This document shows positions 63,651 to 64,000 of a stretch of 64,000 nucleotides of DNA, in pieces. The DNA lies in the NCBI RefSeq assembly GCF_003583405.1, contig NZ_QXEC01000028.1:1-64000 (forward strand), written 5' to 3'. Numbering within the stretch: the stretch's first letter is position 1; every line of letters starts with the position of its first letter. The notes under the pieces were generated by a model. The model was not told the origin of the DNA, made no database searches, and worked only from the letters and a program-made list of their open reading frames with translations. The position numbers and the translations under genes were made by a program. Origin of the DNA: Micromonospora radicis (GTDB taxonomy: Bacteria > Actinomycetota > Actinomycetes > Mycobacteriales > Micromonosporaceae).

Positions 63651-63908
63651 ATGGACGGCCAGCTCGAGGCGGCCGACCTGCTCGGAAACGCGCCGGAGTG
63701 GCAGGAGCGGGCGTTGTGCTCGCAGACCGACCCGGAGGCGTTCTTCCCCGAGAAGGGCGGCTCGACCCGTGAAGCCAAGCGGATCTGCTCGCGGTGTGAG
63801 GTCAAGACGGAATGCCTCGAATACGCTCTCGGTCACGACGAGCGGTTCGGGATCTGGGGTGGGCTCTCCGAGCGGGAGCGGCGCAAGCTCAAGCGGCGGG
63901 CCGCCTGA
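63651..63908 (+). CDS. whiB2: WhiB-family iron-sulfur regulator (WhiB2/WhmD-like)
   Basis: 85 residues. The four cluster cysteines are C23, C46, C49 and C55 (RICSRCEVKTEC), with the WhiB turn GIWGG (67-71) and basic C-terminus ERERRKLKRRAA. The core LCSQTDPEAFFPEKGGSTRE is diagnostic of the WhiB2/WhmD subgroup, which is needed for septation and sporulation. ATG 63651 follows ACAAGGAGGCAACTG. Position near fbiA and manC matches Rv3260c (recalled). The promoter carries a palindrome. Confidence 0.95.
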   Translation: MDGQLEAADLLGNAPEWQERALCSQTDPEAFFPEKGGSTREAKRICSRCEVKTECLEYALGHDERFGIWGGLSERERRKLKRRAA

Positions 63909-64000
63909 ATCGTCGTCGGGAAGGGGCGGTTGGGGGCCGCCCCGCCCGGGACCGGGGAGTCCGAGCTGTCGCGGTGGGGGCCGGGGCAGCTCAGGTGGGT

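Overview
The window is GC-rich DNA from an actinomycete, most likely Micromonosporaceae (Micromonospora-like). The evidence is many GTG starts, mycothiol detoxification (Mca), F420 biosynthesis (FbiA, a CofE-type ligase, FbiC), a WhiB regulator, DUF4307 and DUF4328 proteins, and a giant SCO7613-type membrane protein. The family-level placement is an inference; membership of the Actinomycetota is secure. No rRNA, tRNA, transposase, integrase, prophage or CRISPR array is visible. The first ~125 bases are almost pure G and look like a contig-end artefact.

Layout. Bases 126-5.9 kb hold a truncated gene end, a thiolase, two tandem SGNH hydrolases, a DUF1232 protein and cystathionine beta-synthase. 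Bases 6.0-22.2 kb are an accessory stretch: a lipoprotein-like intradiol dioxygenase, a GNAT protein with RNase Z behind an unusual leader, a three-gene operon for the osmolyte N-acetylglutaminylglutamine amide, a 2,090-residue RHS/YD-repeat protein with a directly abutting small membrane protein, MsrA and a HIT protein. Bases 22.3-34.9 kb return to housekeeping genes: MetB, amidase, DUF4328, threonine dehydratase, GreA, DUF4307, Mca, a small membrane protein, a GGDEF-EAL protein and a DUF255 thioredoxin-fold protein. Bases 35-50.5 kb hold PurK/PurE, the giant membrane protein, UDP-sugar dehydrogenase, acyl-CoA dehydrogenase, thioesterase, SDR, TetR and acetoacetyl-CoA synthetase. Bases 50.6-64 kb hold a glycosyltransferase, mannose-1-phosphate guanylyltransferase, Nudix, an ArsR-type regulator, the F420 genes, a DUF4331 cassette and WhiB2.

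From memory of the Mycobacterium tuberculosis map, two blocks match in gene order and relative strand: Rv1074c-Rv1084 (thiolase to DUF255) and Rv3276c-Rv3260c (PurK to WhiB2). They join at about 34.95 kb here. The RHS, NAGGN and RNase Z genes lie inside the first block between cbs and metB, so they are lineage-specific relative to that map.

Themes worth attention: an RHS polymorphic-toxin-like protein with a very basic, Trp/Gly-rich tip and a candidate membrane immunity partner; an RNase Z leader with a consensus promoter, a 12-19 codon ORF behind an extended Shine-Dalgarno and a three-way-junction fold; a set of long perfect intergenic palindromes carrying GATC near their outer ends; a palindrome lying over the WhiB2 promoter; and at least nine genes with a TANNNT box 6-7 nt before the start codon, as in leaderless transcripts.
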